Part shown: positions 1-6,400 of the stretch, piece by piece
Layout: each line of letters starts with the position of its first letter
Numbering within the stretch: the stretch's first letter is position 1
Source: Thiotrichaceae bacterium
Lineage (GTDB): Bacteria; Pseudomonadota; Gammaproteobacteria; Thiotrichales; Thiotrichaceae
Direction: 5' to 3'
DNA: 11,647 nt
Assembly: GCA_027024625.1 (NCBI GenBank)
Contig: JALVRY010000333.1
Coordinates: forward strand, 1 to 11,647
Program-made: the position numbers and the translations under genes
The notes under the pieces: model-generated
Told to the model about the DNA's origin: nothing
Database searches by the model: none
What the model saw: only the letters and a program-made list of their open reading frames with translations

Positions 1-1091
1 CTGCAGCACCCTATAGCTTGTATTATGCACCTGACCCATCATCCCAAATTGCTTGTTCTATCGGGGGCAATGTTGCTGAAAATTCCGGTGGTGTGCACTG
101 CCTAAAATATGGTTTAACCCTACACAATGTACTTGAAGTGACCATTGTAACGATTGAAGGCGAGCTTGTTACTCTTGGCTCTCAAGCATTGGATACACCC
201 GGTTATGATCTTTTATCTCTTATCACAGGTTCAGAAGGGATGTTAGGAATTATAGTGGAGGTATTAGTTAAATTACTTCCCAAACCTGATGCAAAACAAG
301 TGATCATGGCATCTTTTTCGAATATTGAAGATGCCAGTCATGCAGTTTCTGCCATTATTAGTGATGGTATTATACCCGCCGGCTTAGAGATGATGGATAA
401 ACTCGCAATACAAGCCGCTGAAGATTTTGTCCACGTCGGTTATCCAACCGGTGCTGAAGCCATGTTGCTATGCGAACTAGATGGAAGCCAAACCGAAATA
501 ACTGAGCAATCTTTTTTAGTTAGACGTTTATTAAAACTTCGTGGTGCAAGCGAAATCGTTATCGCAGACTCAGAAGAAGAACAGGCTAAGTTATGGCAAG
601 GCAGAAAATCCGCCTTTCCCGCTGTTGGTCGTTTAGCTCCCGATTACTATTGCATGGATGGCACAATACCACGCAAACAATTAGCTCACGTATTAGAGCA
701 AATCAATAAACTTTCGACTGATTATGGCTTAGCCGTTGCTAATGTATTTCATGCAGGCGATGGAAATTTACACCCATTAATTTTATTTGATGCGAATAAA
801 GGTGAGTTAGCCAAAGCTGAGAAATTTGGTGCTGATATATTGAAGTTATGTGTCGATGTTGGGGGATCAATCACTGGTGAACACGGTGTTGGACATGAGA
901 AACTCGATCAAATGTGTGTTCAATTTGCTAGCGATGAGCTTGAGTACTTTCACTCTATTAAAGCCAGTTTTGACCGCAATGAGCTATTGAACCCAGGAAA
1001 AGCTATTCCCACACTACATCGTTGCGCTGAGTTTGGTGCGATGCATGTGCACAACGGTAAACTTTCTCACCCTGATCTTCCAAGGTTTTGA
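1..1091 (+). CDS. glcD: Glycolate oxidase FAD-binding subunit GlcD (5' truncated)
   Basis: FAD-linked catalytic subunit of glycolate oxidase, which oxidises glycolate to glyoxylate and passes electrons through GlcE/GlcF to the respiratory chain. The reading frame is already open at position 3, and 362 residues are visible before the TGA at 1089-1091. Compared with about 500 residues for the family, roughly the first 135 residues lie upstream of the window. Visible landmarks are the FAD-binding stretch YAPDPSSQIACSIGGNVAEN near the start, TGSEGMLG, then the FAD-oxidase C-terminal domain with DYYCMDGTIPR, NVFHAGDGNLHP, the GEHGVGHEK signature and a C-terminal LNPGKAIPTLHRCAEFGAM typical of GlcD rather than of D-lactate dehydrogenases. 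It is followed after one base by glcE and then by glcF, which confirms the assignment. The TTG at 18 is internal and not the true start. Confidence 0.96.
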   Translation, partial: AAPYSLYYAPDPSSQIACSIGGNVAENSGGVHCLKYGLTLHNVLEVTIVTIEGELVTLGSQALDTPGYDLLSLITGSEGMLGIIVEVLVKLLPKPDAKQVIMASFSNIEDASHAVSAIISDGIIPAGLEMMDKLAIQAAEDFVHVGYPTGAEAMLLCELDGSQTEITEQSFLVRRLLKLRGASEIVIADSEEEQAKLWQGRKSAFPAVGRLAPDYYCMDGTIPRKQLAHVLEQINKLSTDYGLAVANVFHAGDGNLHPLILFDANKGELAKAEKFGADILKLCVDVGGSITGEHGVGHEKLDQMCVQFASDELEYFHSIKASFDRNELLNPGKAIPTLHRCAEFGAMHVHNGKLSHPDLPRF

Positions 1092-1092
1092 A

Positions 1093-2169
1093 GTGATAAA
1101 CGAAAACGATAACAGCCACCAATTGAAAGCAGACGTAGAATCAGCGATTAATAATCAGCATGTACTGCGGATACATGGTGGTGACAGCAAGGCATTTTAC
1201 GGCAATGAAATTGCAAGCAGCAAAACACTTGATGTAAGCACTCACACAGGTATTGTTGATTATGAGCCAACAGAACTGGTTATTACGGTTCGTGCGGGTA
1301 CAAAGATCAAAGAACTAGAAGAACTGCTCGCTGAAAATGCTCAGCAATTACCTTTTGAACCACCTGCCCATTCGGATAACAGTACGATTGGTGGTGTCGT
1401 TGCTGCTGGCTTATCAGGGCCACGTCGTCCATTTAAAGGCTCCGTTCGTGACCATATTCTTGGCGTTTCTATGATCAATGGTCATGGTAAAATTGTTGAG
1501 TTTGGTGGTCAGGTTATGAAGAACGTCGCAGGCTATGATGTATCACGCTTGATGGTTGGCTCATTGGGGTCTCTTGGTGTGTTACTCAATATATCGATTA
1601 AATTAATCCCAGCCCCTGCAAGTGAAGTGACATTAACCATTGAAACTAGTAGAGAAAAAGCCATTAATCTATTCAACCAATGGCGACCAACCCCCTTACC
1701 GATATCTGCCACCTGCTTTTATGAAGACTGCTTATATGTCAGGCTTTCAGGAGGACACCAATCTATTTCTGCCTTTACAGAACAGATTGCAGGTAAGGTA
1801 TTGGAGAATGCTAATGGTTTTTGGACTGCTGTAAAAAATCAAACACATGAATTTTTCCTTGGCAATACTAAACCGCTATGGCGTTTGTCTTTTCCTCCTG
1901 CTACACCGGCTTTACGCCGACTAGAAAAGAACATGTTGATTGAGTGGGGCGGTGCTCAATACTGGTTATACAGTAATGCGCCTTCAAATATTATTCGCGG
2001 GGTTGCTGAAAAAAATAAAGGTCATGCGACCTTATATCGAGGAGATCAACCTGGTGTGAATCATTTTCACCCGTTGGCACCAGAACTCATTAATTTACAA
2101 AAACGCTTGAAAAACACCTTGGATCCTCATGGTGTTTTTGCTTCAGGTCGACTTTACAAGGGTTTTTAA
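1093..2169 (+). CDS. glcE: Glycolate oxidase FAD-binding subunit GlcE
   Basis: Second FAD-binding subunit of glycolate oxidase. I place the start at GTG 1093, giving 358 residues (E. coli GlcE has 350). An AAGG at 1082-1085 stands 7 nt upstream, and the protein then begins just before the conserved HGGDSKAFYG region. An upstream ATG at 1033 would add 20 residues that only re-read the end of glcD in another frame. Visible family motifs, numbered from the GTG: GIVDYEPTELVIT, LPFEPP near 86-91, TIGGVVAAGLSGPRRP near 98-113, and KNVAGYDVSRLMVGSLGSLG near 143-162. The C-terminal LDPHGVFASGR is the usual end of the fold. The gap to glcD is 1 nt and the stop overlaps the glcF ATG by 1 nt (TAATG), so translational coupling is likely. 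It has no separate promoter that I can see. Confidence 0.94.
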   Translation: MINENDNSHQLKADVESAINNQHVLRIHGGDSKAFYGNEIASSKTLDVSTHTGIVDYEPTELVITVRAGTKIKELEELLAENAQQLPFEPPAHSDNSTIGGVVAAGLSGPRRPFKGSVRDHILGVSMINGHGKIVEFGGQVMKNVAGYDVSRLMVGSLGSLGVLLNISIKLIPAPASEVTLTIETSREKAINLFNQWRPTPLPISATCFYEDCLYVRLSGGHQSISAFTEQIAGKVLENANGFWTAVKNQTHEFFLGNTKPLWRLSFPPATPALRRLEKNMLIEWGGAQYWLYSNAPSNIIRGVAEKNKGHATLYRGDQPGVNHFHPLAPELINLQKRLKNTLDPHGVFASGRLYKGF

Positions 2170-3374
2170 TGCAAACACAACTTGCTGATTTTATAAAAGA
2201 TACTGAAGATGGGAAACTTGCCGATGAAATTCTGCGTAGCTGTGTGCATTGTGGCTTCTGTAATGCTACCTGCCCAACATATTTATTATTAGGCAATGAA
2301 AATGATGGTCCACGTGGGCGTATCTACCTCATTAAGCAACTTCTCGAAGGCAAAGAGGCGGGAGTAAAAACATTACAACATTTAGATCGCTGTTTAACCT
2401 GCAGAAACTGTGAGACAACCTGCCCATCTGGCGTAAAATATGAAAAACTTTTAGATATAGGAAAACGAATTGCTGAGGAAATCATCCCTAGGGAAGTCAG
2501 TGATGCCAAAATTCGTAAGCGTTTACGCAACTTTTTACCCTATACAGGACGTTTTAAAACAGCCCTAAAAATGGGGCGAGCATTCAAGTTCCTTTTGCCT
2601 AAATCAACCACTCAAAAAATTCCTAAAAAGCACAAAATAGGAGAGTGGCCTAAAAATGTCCATACACGAAAGATGCTGGTTTTAGCAGGCTGTGTTCAAC
2701 CAGCACTATCACCTCAAACCAACGCAGCAACGGCTCGTGTTTTAGATCGACTAGGGATTACTCTAATCCAAGAAAGTAAGGCTGGCTGCTGTGGTGCAGT
2801 CAGCCAGCATTTAACAGATAGCGATTCTGCAAAAGATTTTATGCGTAACAATATTGATGTTTGGTGGCCTCATATTGAAGCAGGTGTAGAAGCTATCGTT
2901 ATGACAGCAAGCGGCTGTGGTAGCATGGTTAAAGATTACGGTCATCACTTACGCAATGACCCTGATTATGCGGAAAAGGCAGCGAAAATTTCAGCCTTGT
3001 GCAAAGACATATCTGAAATTATTATTGAAGAACGCTATCAAATATTCACACGTAATGATCGAGAAGCAATTACTTGGCATCCCCCTTGTACCTTACAACA
3101 TGGGCAAAAAATAACAGGAGTTGTTGAAAAGATTCTCACCGACATTGGTTATGAACTCAAGCCCATTGCTGATAGCCACTTATGCTGCGGCTCTGCGGGA
3201 ACATATTCTATCTTACAACCTAAAATTGCAGATCAATTACGCGAACAAAAGCTACAGAGTATTAACCAGCAAAACCCTGATGTCATTGTGACAGCAAATA
3301 TCGGTTGCCAAACACATCTGCAGGAGAAAACAGAAACTCGCGTACAGCATTGGGTGCAATTATTAGATCAATAA
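2169..3374 (+). CDS. glcF: Glycolate oxidase iron-sulfur subunit GlcF
   Basis: Iron-sulfur subunit of glycolate oxidase, carrying electrons from the GlcD/GlcE flavins to the membrane quinone pool. It has 401 residues, close to the 407 of E. coli GlcF. Two bacterial-type 4Fe-4S motifs are visible: CVHCGFCNATCP (Cys25, 28, 31, 35) and CLTCRNCETTCP (Cys75, 78, 81, 85). Two cysteine-rich CCG-type domains follow, marked by AGCVQP with KAGCCGAVSQH, and by HPPCTLQHG with LCCGSAGTY. The order 2x[4Fe-4S] then 2xCCG is the family layout shared with lactate and glycerol-3-phosphate oxidoreductase subunits; the glcDE context settles the identity. ATG 2169 overlaps the glcE stop by one base. The gene ends 10 bp before the convergent Smr gene, and I see no terminator in that gap. 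Confidence 0.95.
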   Translation: MQTQLADFIKDTEDGKLADEILRSCVHCGFCNATCPTYLLLGNENDGPRGRIYLIKQLLEGKEAGVKTLQHLDRCLTCRNCETTCPSGVKYEKLLDIGKRIAEEIIPREVSDAKIRKRLRNFLPYTGRFKTALKMGRAFKFLLPKSTTQKIPKKHKIGEWPKNVHTRKMLVLAGCVQPALSPQTNAATARVLDRLGITLIQESKAGCCGAVSQHLTDSDSAKDFMRNNIDVWWPHIEAGVEAIVMTASGCGSMVKDYGHHLRNDPDYAEKAAKISALCKDISEIIIEERYQIFTRNDREAITWHPPCTLQHGQKITGVVEKILTDIGYELKPIADSHLCCGSAGTYSILQPKIADQLREQKLQSINQQNPDVIVTANIGCQTHLQEKTETRVQHWVQLLDQ

Positions 3375-3384
3375 TGGGTTCAGT

Positions 3385-3939
3385 TTATAAACTCCGCAGT
3401 AGCACATAAACAGCCCCCGTCCCGCCATCAACCTGAATGCAAGAATGGAATGCAAGTACCCGTGGATGTGCTTTTAACCAGTGATTTACCTTGGTTTTTA
3501 GTATTGCTTTATTGCCAGTAGAGCGGTGTCCTTTTCCATGAATAACCCTTACACAGTGGTTACTTGCGGTCAGTGTATGTTCCAAAAAGTCTAGTAACAA
3601 AATTCTGGCTTGTTGAATATTTAAGCCATGTAAATCGACTTCATCCGTAATTGGATAACGCCCATTTCGGAATTTACGGAAAGTATTTTTTTGTATGCCA
3701 TGTGAACAATAGCTAAGCACATCTCCAGCAAGTAGTAACTCAACTTCACCATCATCAGAGAATGGGTCAATTGTTTTGTTTGGATGCTCAACTATTTTTT
3801 TTTGCTGATAATGCGGTATTTTTTTAGTTGTTTCATGAACCACTTTATCATGCTCAAGTGGTGTGACACCTGCCTCTTGCATTAACTTTAAAAAATCTGT
3901 TGCATCGCTATCAGAATTGCGTCCATCATTGGCATTCAT
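3385..3939 (-). CDS. Smr-domain protein (putative SmrA/SmrB-type endonuclease)
   Basis: Protein of 184 residues with a C-terminal Smr (small MutS-related) domain. A polar, low-conservation N-terminal half of about 95 residues precedes the domain, which is marked by DLHG at 102-105 (the DxH motif of the active site), RVIHGKGH at 131-138, and GGTGAVYVLL at 172-181. Smr proteins are nucleic-acid endonucleases: E. coli SmrB cuts mRNA at collided ribosomes, while the role of SmrA is less clear. The HGKG plus GGTGAVYVLL pattern looks nearer to SmrA, but I would not fix a gene symbol. The ATG is at 3939-3937, with AAGGTG about 10-11 nt upstream on the minus strand. It is transcribed divergently from surE with only 21 bp between start codons, and converges on glcF. 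Confidence 0.9.
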   Translation of the reverse strand: MNANDGRNSDSDATDFLKLMQEAGVTPLEHDKVVHETTKKIPHYQQKKIVEHPNKTIDPFSDDGEVELLLAGDVLSYCSHGIQKNTFRKFRNGRYPITDEVDLHGLNIQQARILLLDFLEHTLTASNHCVRVIHGKGHRSTGNKAILKTKVNHWLKAHPRVLAFHSCIQVDGGTGAVYVLLRSL

Positions 3940-3960
3940 TTTTGTATCTGCACCTTTTTC

Positions 3961-4725
3961 ATGAATATTTTACTGAGTAATGACGATGGCTACCTTGCAC
4001 CAGGAATAAATATTCTTCGTGATGCCTTATTGAAGCAAGCAAGTGTAACTATGATAGCACCAGATCGAAATCGAAGCGGTGCAAGTAATTCACTAACACT
4101 AGAAACACCACTTCGCTTGAGTAACCATGGCAATAATATATACAGTATCAATGGAACACCAACAGATTCTGTGCATTTAGGTTTAACTGCCCTTTATAAA
4201 CAAGAACCTGACATTGTTATCTCAGGTATTAATGCGGGTGCTAACTTAGGTGATGATGTACTTTACTCAGGTACCGTTGCAGCCGCAATGGAGGGACGTT
4301 TTCTTGGCTACCCTGCCCTTGCAGTTTCTACTACGTCTTTTCAGCCACAGCATTTTGAGTCGGCAGTCCAAGCTGTAGAATTGATTTTGGCCGATATTAA
4401 AAGCTATCCGGATAATACTAATATGATTCTAAATATTAATGTACCCGACTTACCATGGAATAAGATTAAAGGCTTGCAGGTAACACGCTTAGGGCAACGC
4501 CATAGAGCTGAACCTGTTTACAAAATGCAAGACCCGCGAGGTGAAGATATTTATTGGGTAGGTCCACCAGGTGAGGAACAAGATGCGGGTGTGGGTACTG
4601 ATTTTTACGCTGTAAAACAAGGATTTGTATCCATTACCCCAATTCATATAGACTTAACTCGACATCAGGCATTAAAAAGCACAAAAAATTGGGTAGCAAA
4701 AATAAAAAATGATAAAGAAACTTGA
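3961..4725 (+). CDS. surE: 5'/3'-nucleotidase SurE
   Basis: Metal-dependent nucleoside monophosphatase (5'/3'-nucleotidase, also exopolyphosphatase in E. coli) linked to stationary-phase survival. It has 254 residues against 253 in E. coli. The N-terminus MNILLSNDDG carries the metal-binding Asp8-Asp9 pair; DRNRSGASNSLTL holds Ser39; and SGINAGANLGDDVLYSGTVA (from residue 89) holds the conserved Asn and the active-site glycines. LNINVPDLPWNKIKG and QDPRGEDIYWVGPPG match the family C-terminal half. The start is fixed by the conserved NILLSNDDG beginning at residue 2, yet no Shine-Dalgarno sequence precedes ATG 3961: the upstream bases are pyrimidine-rich. The gene is the first of surE-pcm-yqaA and its 3' end overlaps or abuts pcm. 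Confidence 0.97.
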   Translation: MNILLSNDDGYLAPGINILRDALLKQASVTMIAPDRNRSGASNSLTLETPLRLSNHGNNIYSINGTPTDSVHLGLTALYKQEPDIVISGINAGANLGDDVLYSGTVAAAMEGRFLGYPALAVSTTSFQPQHFESAVQAVELILADIKSYPDNTNMILNINVPDLPWNKIKGLQVTRLGQRHRAEPVYKMQDPRGEDIYWVGPPGEEQDAGVGTDFYAVKQGFVSITPIHIDLTRHQALKSTKNWVAKIKNDKET

Positions 4726-5374
4726 TATTGAAGGTCGTGGTATGACCTCACAACGAACACGTGACCGATTAATTACTCTGCTAAAGAACAAAGGTATTAC
4801 TGATGAACGCGTATTATCAATAATGCGACGCGTTCCTCGTCACTTGTTTATGGATGAAGCCATGGCAAGCCGCTCTTATGAAAATACAGCATTACCCATC
4901 GGACACGGTCAAACGATCTCTCAACCGTATACCGTTGCCAGAATGACAGAATTGCTGATCCAAGAAAGTCTTCCTGAGAATGTGCTAGAAGTTGGCACAG
5001 GCTCAGGTTACCAAGCAGCTATTTTAGGTGGTTTAGTTAAAAAACTTCACACTGTTGAAGTAATTCCAGAACTTTATAAAAATGCCAGAGACCTACTCTA
5101 TAATTTAGGCTATCGCAATATTCACCCCCATTTAAGTGATGGCAGTTGGGGCTGGATTAACGAAGCTCCTTATGATGCTATTATCGTTACAGCAGCCCCA
5201 GAAAAAATACCTAACTCATTGTTACAACAATTAGAGATTGGTGGCACTATGGTCATTCCTGTTGGACAACAAAATAAAACCCAGCAATTGCAAAGTATTC
5301 ATCGACTATCTGAAGATGGTTACAAAACAAACACGCATGAATTTGTGCAATTTGTCCCCTTTGTAACAAAATAA
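4709..5374 (+). CDS. pcm: Protein-L-isoaspartate O-methyltransferase Pcm
   Basis: SAM-dependent methyltransferase that repairs isoaspartyl residues in aged proteins; it consumes SAM and produces SAH. The ORF from ATG 4709 has 221 residues (208 in E. coli). Visible: PRHLFMDEA, TALPIGHGQTISQPYTVARM near 60-79, the SAM-binding loop EVGTGSGYQ at 94-102, DAIIVTAAPEKIP, GGTMVIPVGQQ and a terminal FVQFVPFV. The start is uncertain. ATG 4709 overlaps surE by 17 nt and keeps a GxGMTSQR segment that I recall as common in related proteins. ATG 4742 has the better Shine-Dalgarno (GAAGG at 4730-4734, 7-nt spacer) and would give 210 residues. Either way it is translated from the surE transcript. The surE-pcm pairing is classic in Gammaproteobacteria. 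Confidence 0.95.
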   Translation: MIKKLDIEGRGMTSQRTRDRLITLLKNKGITDERVLSIMRRVPRHLFMDEAMASRSYENTALPIGHGQTISQPYTVARMTELLIQESLPENVLEVGTGSGYQAAILGGLVKKLHTVEVIPELYKNARDLLYNLGYRNIHPHLSDGSWGWINEAPYDAIIVTAAPEKIPNSLLQQLEIGGTMVIPVGQQNKTQQLQSIHRLSEDGYKTNTHEFVQFVPFVTK

Positions 5375-5449
5375 CACTATATTTAATAAATAGATGCGTG
5401 TTACTCTTCATCTAATTTCGAGACTTAACCTCCCACCCATTGTAAAACT

Positions 5450-6034
5450 ATGAAATTATTTGCTCCACTTTATGAAAAAGTTCTCAAGCTGTCTGCACAC
5501 AAGCAAGCACCCAACTATTTAGCTGGTTTAAGTTTCGCCGAATCGTCTTTCTTCCCCATTCCTCCAGATGTCATGCTAATTCCAATGTCGTTAGCAAAGC
5601 CTGATTCATGGAAGTATTTTGCACTGCTTGCTACTATTGCATCGGTACTCGGTGGCGTTTTAGGTTATGCCATCGGTTATTGGTCATTCGACTGGTTGCA
5701 ACCTCATTTAAACAACTGGGGTTACCAAGATACCATTGAACAAACAAAAAATTGGTTTGCTGAATGGGGTGTTTGGGTTGTTTTTGCGGCGGGCTTCTCC
5801 CCTATTCCCTACAAAGTTTTTACCATTACAGCTGGCGCATTAGCGATGATGTTTATCCCCTTTGTAATTGCTTCGCTGGTCGGTCGAGGTGCTCGTTTTT
5901 TCCTTGTTTCAGGTTTAATGGCTTATTTTGGCTCTAAAATGGAAGCAACAATCCTTAAATATATCGAATGGCTTGGCTGGTTAATTGTTAGTATTTTACT
6001 AGTAGCGGTGACATATATGGCATTTTTCCACTAA
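5450..6034 (+). CDS. yqaA: YqaA-type DedA/VTT family membrane protein
   Basis: Inner-membrane protein of 194 residues in the DedA/VTT (SNARE-associated) superfamily, YqaA subgroup. DedA relatives are implicated in lipid-carrier flipping and membrane homeostasis; the substrate of YqaA itself is not established. Visible: an N-terminal amphipathic stretch, then ESSFFPIPPD at 31-40 (the acidic/proline re-entrant motif), a glycine-rich hydrophobic segment around 55-78, GFSPIPYKVFTITAGA at 115-130 (second re-entrant motif), GRGARF at 145-150, and a terminal transmembrane segment about 172-192. It follows pcm by 75 bp, a position it holds in several gammaproteobacteria. No convincing ribosome binding site precedes ATG 5450 (TTGTAAAACT). 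Confidence 0.88.
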   Translation: MKLFAPLYEKVLKLSAHKQAPNYLAGLSFAESSFFPIPPDVMLIPMSLAKPDSWKYFALLATIASVLGGVLGYAIGYWSFDWLQPHLNNWGYQDTIEQTKNWFAEWGVWVVFAAGFSPIPYKVFTITAGALAMMFIPFVIASLVGRGARFFLVSGLMAYFGSKMEATILKYIEWLGWLIVSILLVAVTYMAFFH

Positions 6035-6051
6035 ATTTATTAGCTGAATTT

Positions 6052-6171
6052 ATGATGAACAAATTATTTTCAGTATCTCAAAATACTATTACTCAGTTTA
6101 TCGATGAATTAAGCAAATTAATAATTAATGAAACCAATAAGTCTAGCTTTTGTCTCAAGCCGAGACAATAA
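6052..6171 (+). CDS. Possible 39-residue small ORF, unknown function
   Basis: An ATG-initiated frame of 39 codons ending in TAA at 6169-6171, reading MMNKLFSVSQNTITQFIDEL then a polar tail. I do not recognise it. The central part (about residues 10-28) could form an amphipathic helix. There is no clear Shine-Dalgarno sequence, only a weak AGCTGAA-like stretch about 18 nt from yqaA, and a frame this short arises easily by chance in AT-rich DNA. Its 3' end overlaps the hairpin at 6150-6168. It could be a chance ORF, a leader peptide or a gene remnant. Confidence 0.15.
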   Translation: MMNKLFSVSQNTITQFIDELSKLIINETNKSSFCLKPRQ

Positions 6172-6185
6172 ATGCGATTTTTTTT
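6150..6185 (+). terminator. Weak candidate intrinsic terminator after yqaA
   Basis: TTGTCTC (6150-6156) pairs perfectly with GAGACAA (6162-6168) across a 5-nt loop. A run of eight T follows at 6178-6185, but 9 nt of unpaired sequence separates stem and T-run, which is a poor arrangement for Rho-independent termination. It is the only terminator-like element between the surE-pcm-yqaA group and the lipoprotein gene. Confidence 0.35.
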
Positions 6186-6262
6186 ATGATAAGTGGTCTA
6201 TACTAGCTTCTTAGGTTAGCCATAGGACTTCTTTACTATGAAAAAGGCAAGAGACTTCTGAG

Positions 6263-6268
6263 TATAAT
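6263..6268 (+). promoter_or_regulatory. Candidate -10 element for the LysM lipoprotein gene
   Basis: A perfect TATAAT stands about 130 nt upstream of the lipoprotein ATG, and transcription would start near 6275. I find no good -35 hexamer 16-18 nt upstream (bases there are A-rich), so it would need an activator or an alternative sigma factor, or it is chance. If used, the transcript would carry the whole 6288-6355 inverted repeat in its leader. Confidence 0.3.
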
Positions 6269-6287
6269 AGCGAAGTTAGCTTATCCC

Positions 6288-6355
6288 AAATTCAATATAC
6301 CCCAACGCTCCGACTAATAAAGTCTGACTTCTAGAACCCACGACATATTGAATTT
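6288..6355 (+). repeat. 11-bp perfect inverted repeat in the lipoprotein gene leader
   Basis: AAATTCAATAT (6288-6298) is the exact reverse complement of ATATTGAATTT (6345-6355), with 46 nt between. Inside lies a small GACT/AGTC hairpin (6312-6315 with 6321-6324, 5-nt loop). The octamer TTCAATAT occurs again at 6395-6402, overlapping the start codon, so the 6345-6352 segment has two possible partners. The bounded-stem shape resembles a structured 5' leader; a small MITE-like remnant is the alternative. Confidence 0.5.
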
Positions 6356-6400
6356 AGCGGTAAACGGACAGTTAATGACAACGAAAAGGTGATTTTCAAT

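Larger units (their letters stand above)
6035..6400. other. Long intergenic region between yqaA and the LysM lipoprotein gene
   Basis: This AT-rich spacer of about 366 bp holds no large gene. What I can see: a 39-codon ORF (6052-6171); a 7-bp hairpin with a delayed T-run (6150-6185); a good -10-like TATAAT at 6263-6268 without a convincing -35; three direct copies of GACTTCT at 6226, 6253 and 6326; and an 11-bp perfect inverted repeat, 6288-6298 with 6345-6355, enclosing a small 4-bp hairpin. The region probably contains the promoter and a structured 5' leader for the downstream lipoprotein gene. Confidence 0.6.

Noticed and set aside
1..6. CTGCAG (PstI site) at the very start of the window
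   Set aside because: It could hint at a clone boundary, but a six-base site is common and the glcD frame runs through it, so no conclusion is possible.
1033..1092. Upstream ATG that would extend GlcE by 20 residues
   Set aside because: The added residues re-read the conserved GlcD C-terminus in another frame. GTG 1093 has a good ribosome site, and the length from there fits the family.
6199..6204. TATACT as a promoter -10 for the lipoprotein gene
   Set aside because: No acceptable -35 at 16-18 bp (the region is a T-run), and it lies immediately after the weak terminator-like hairpin. The TATAAT at 6263 is a better match, though also unproven.
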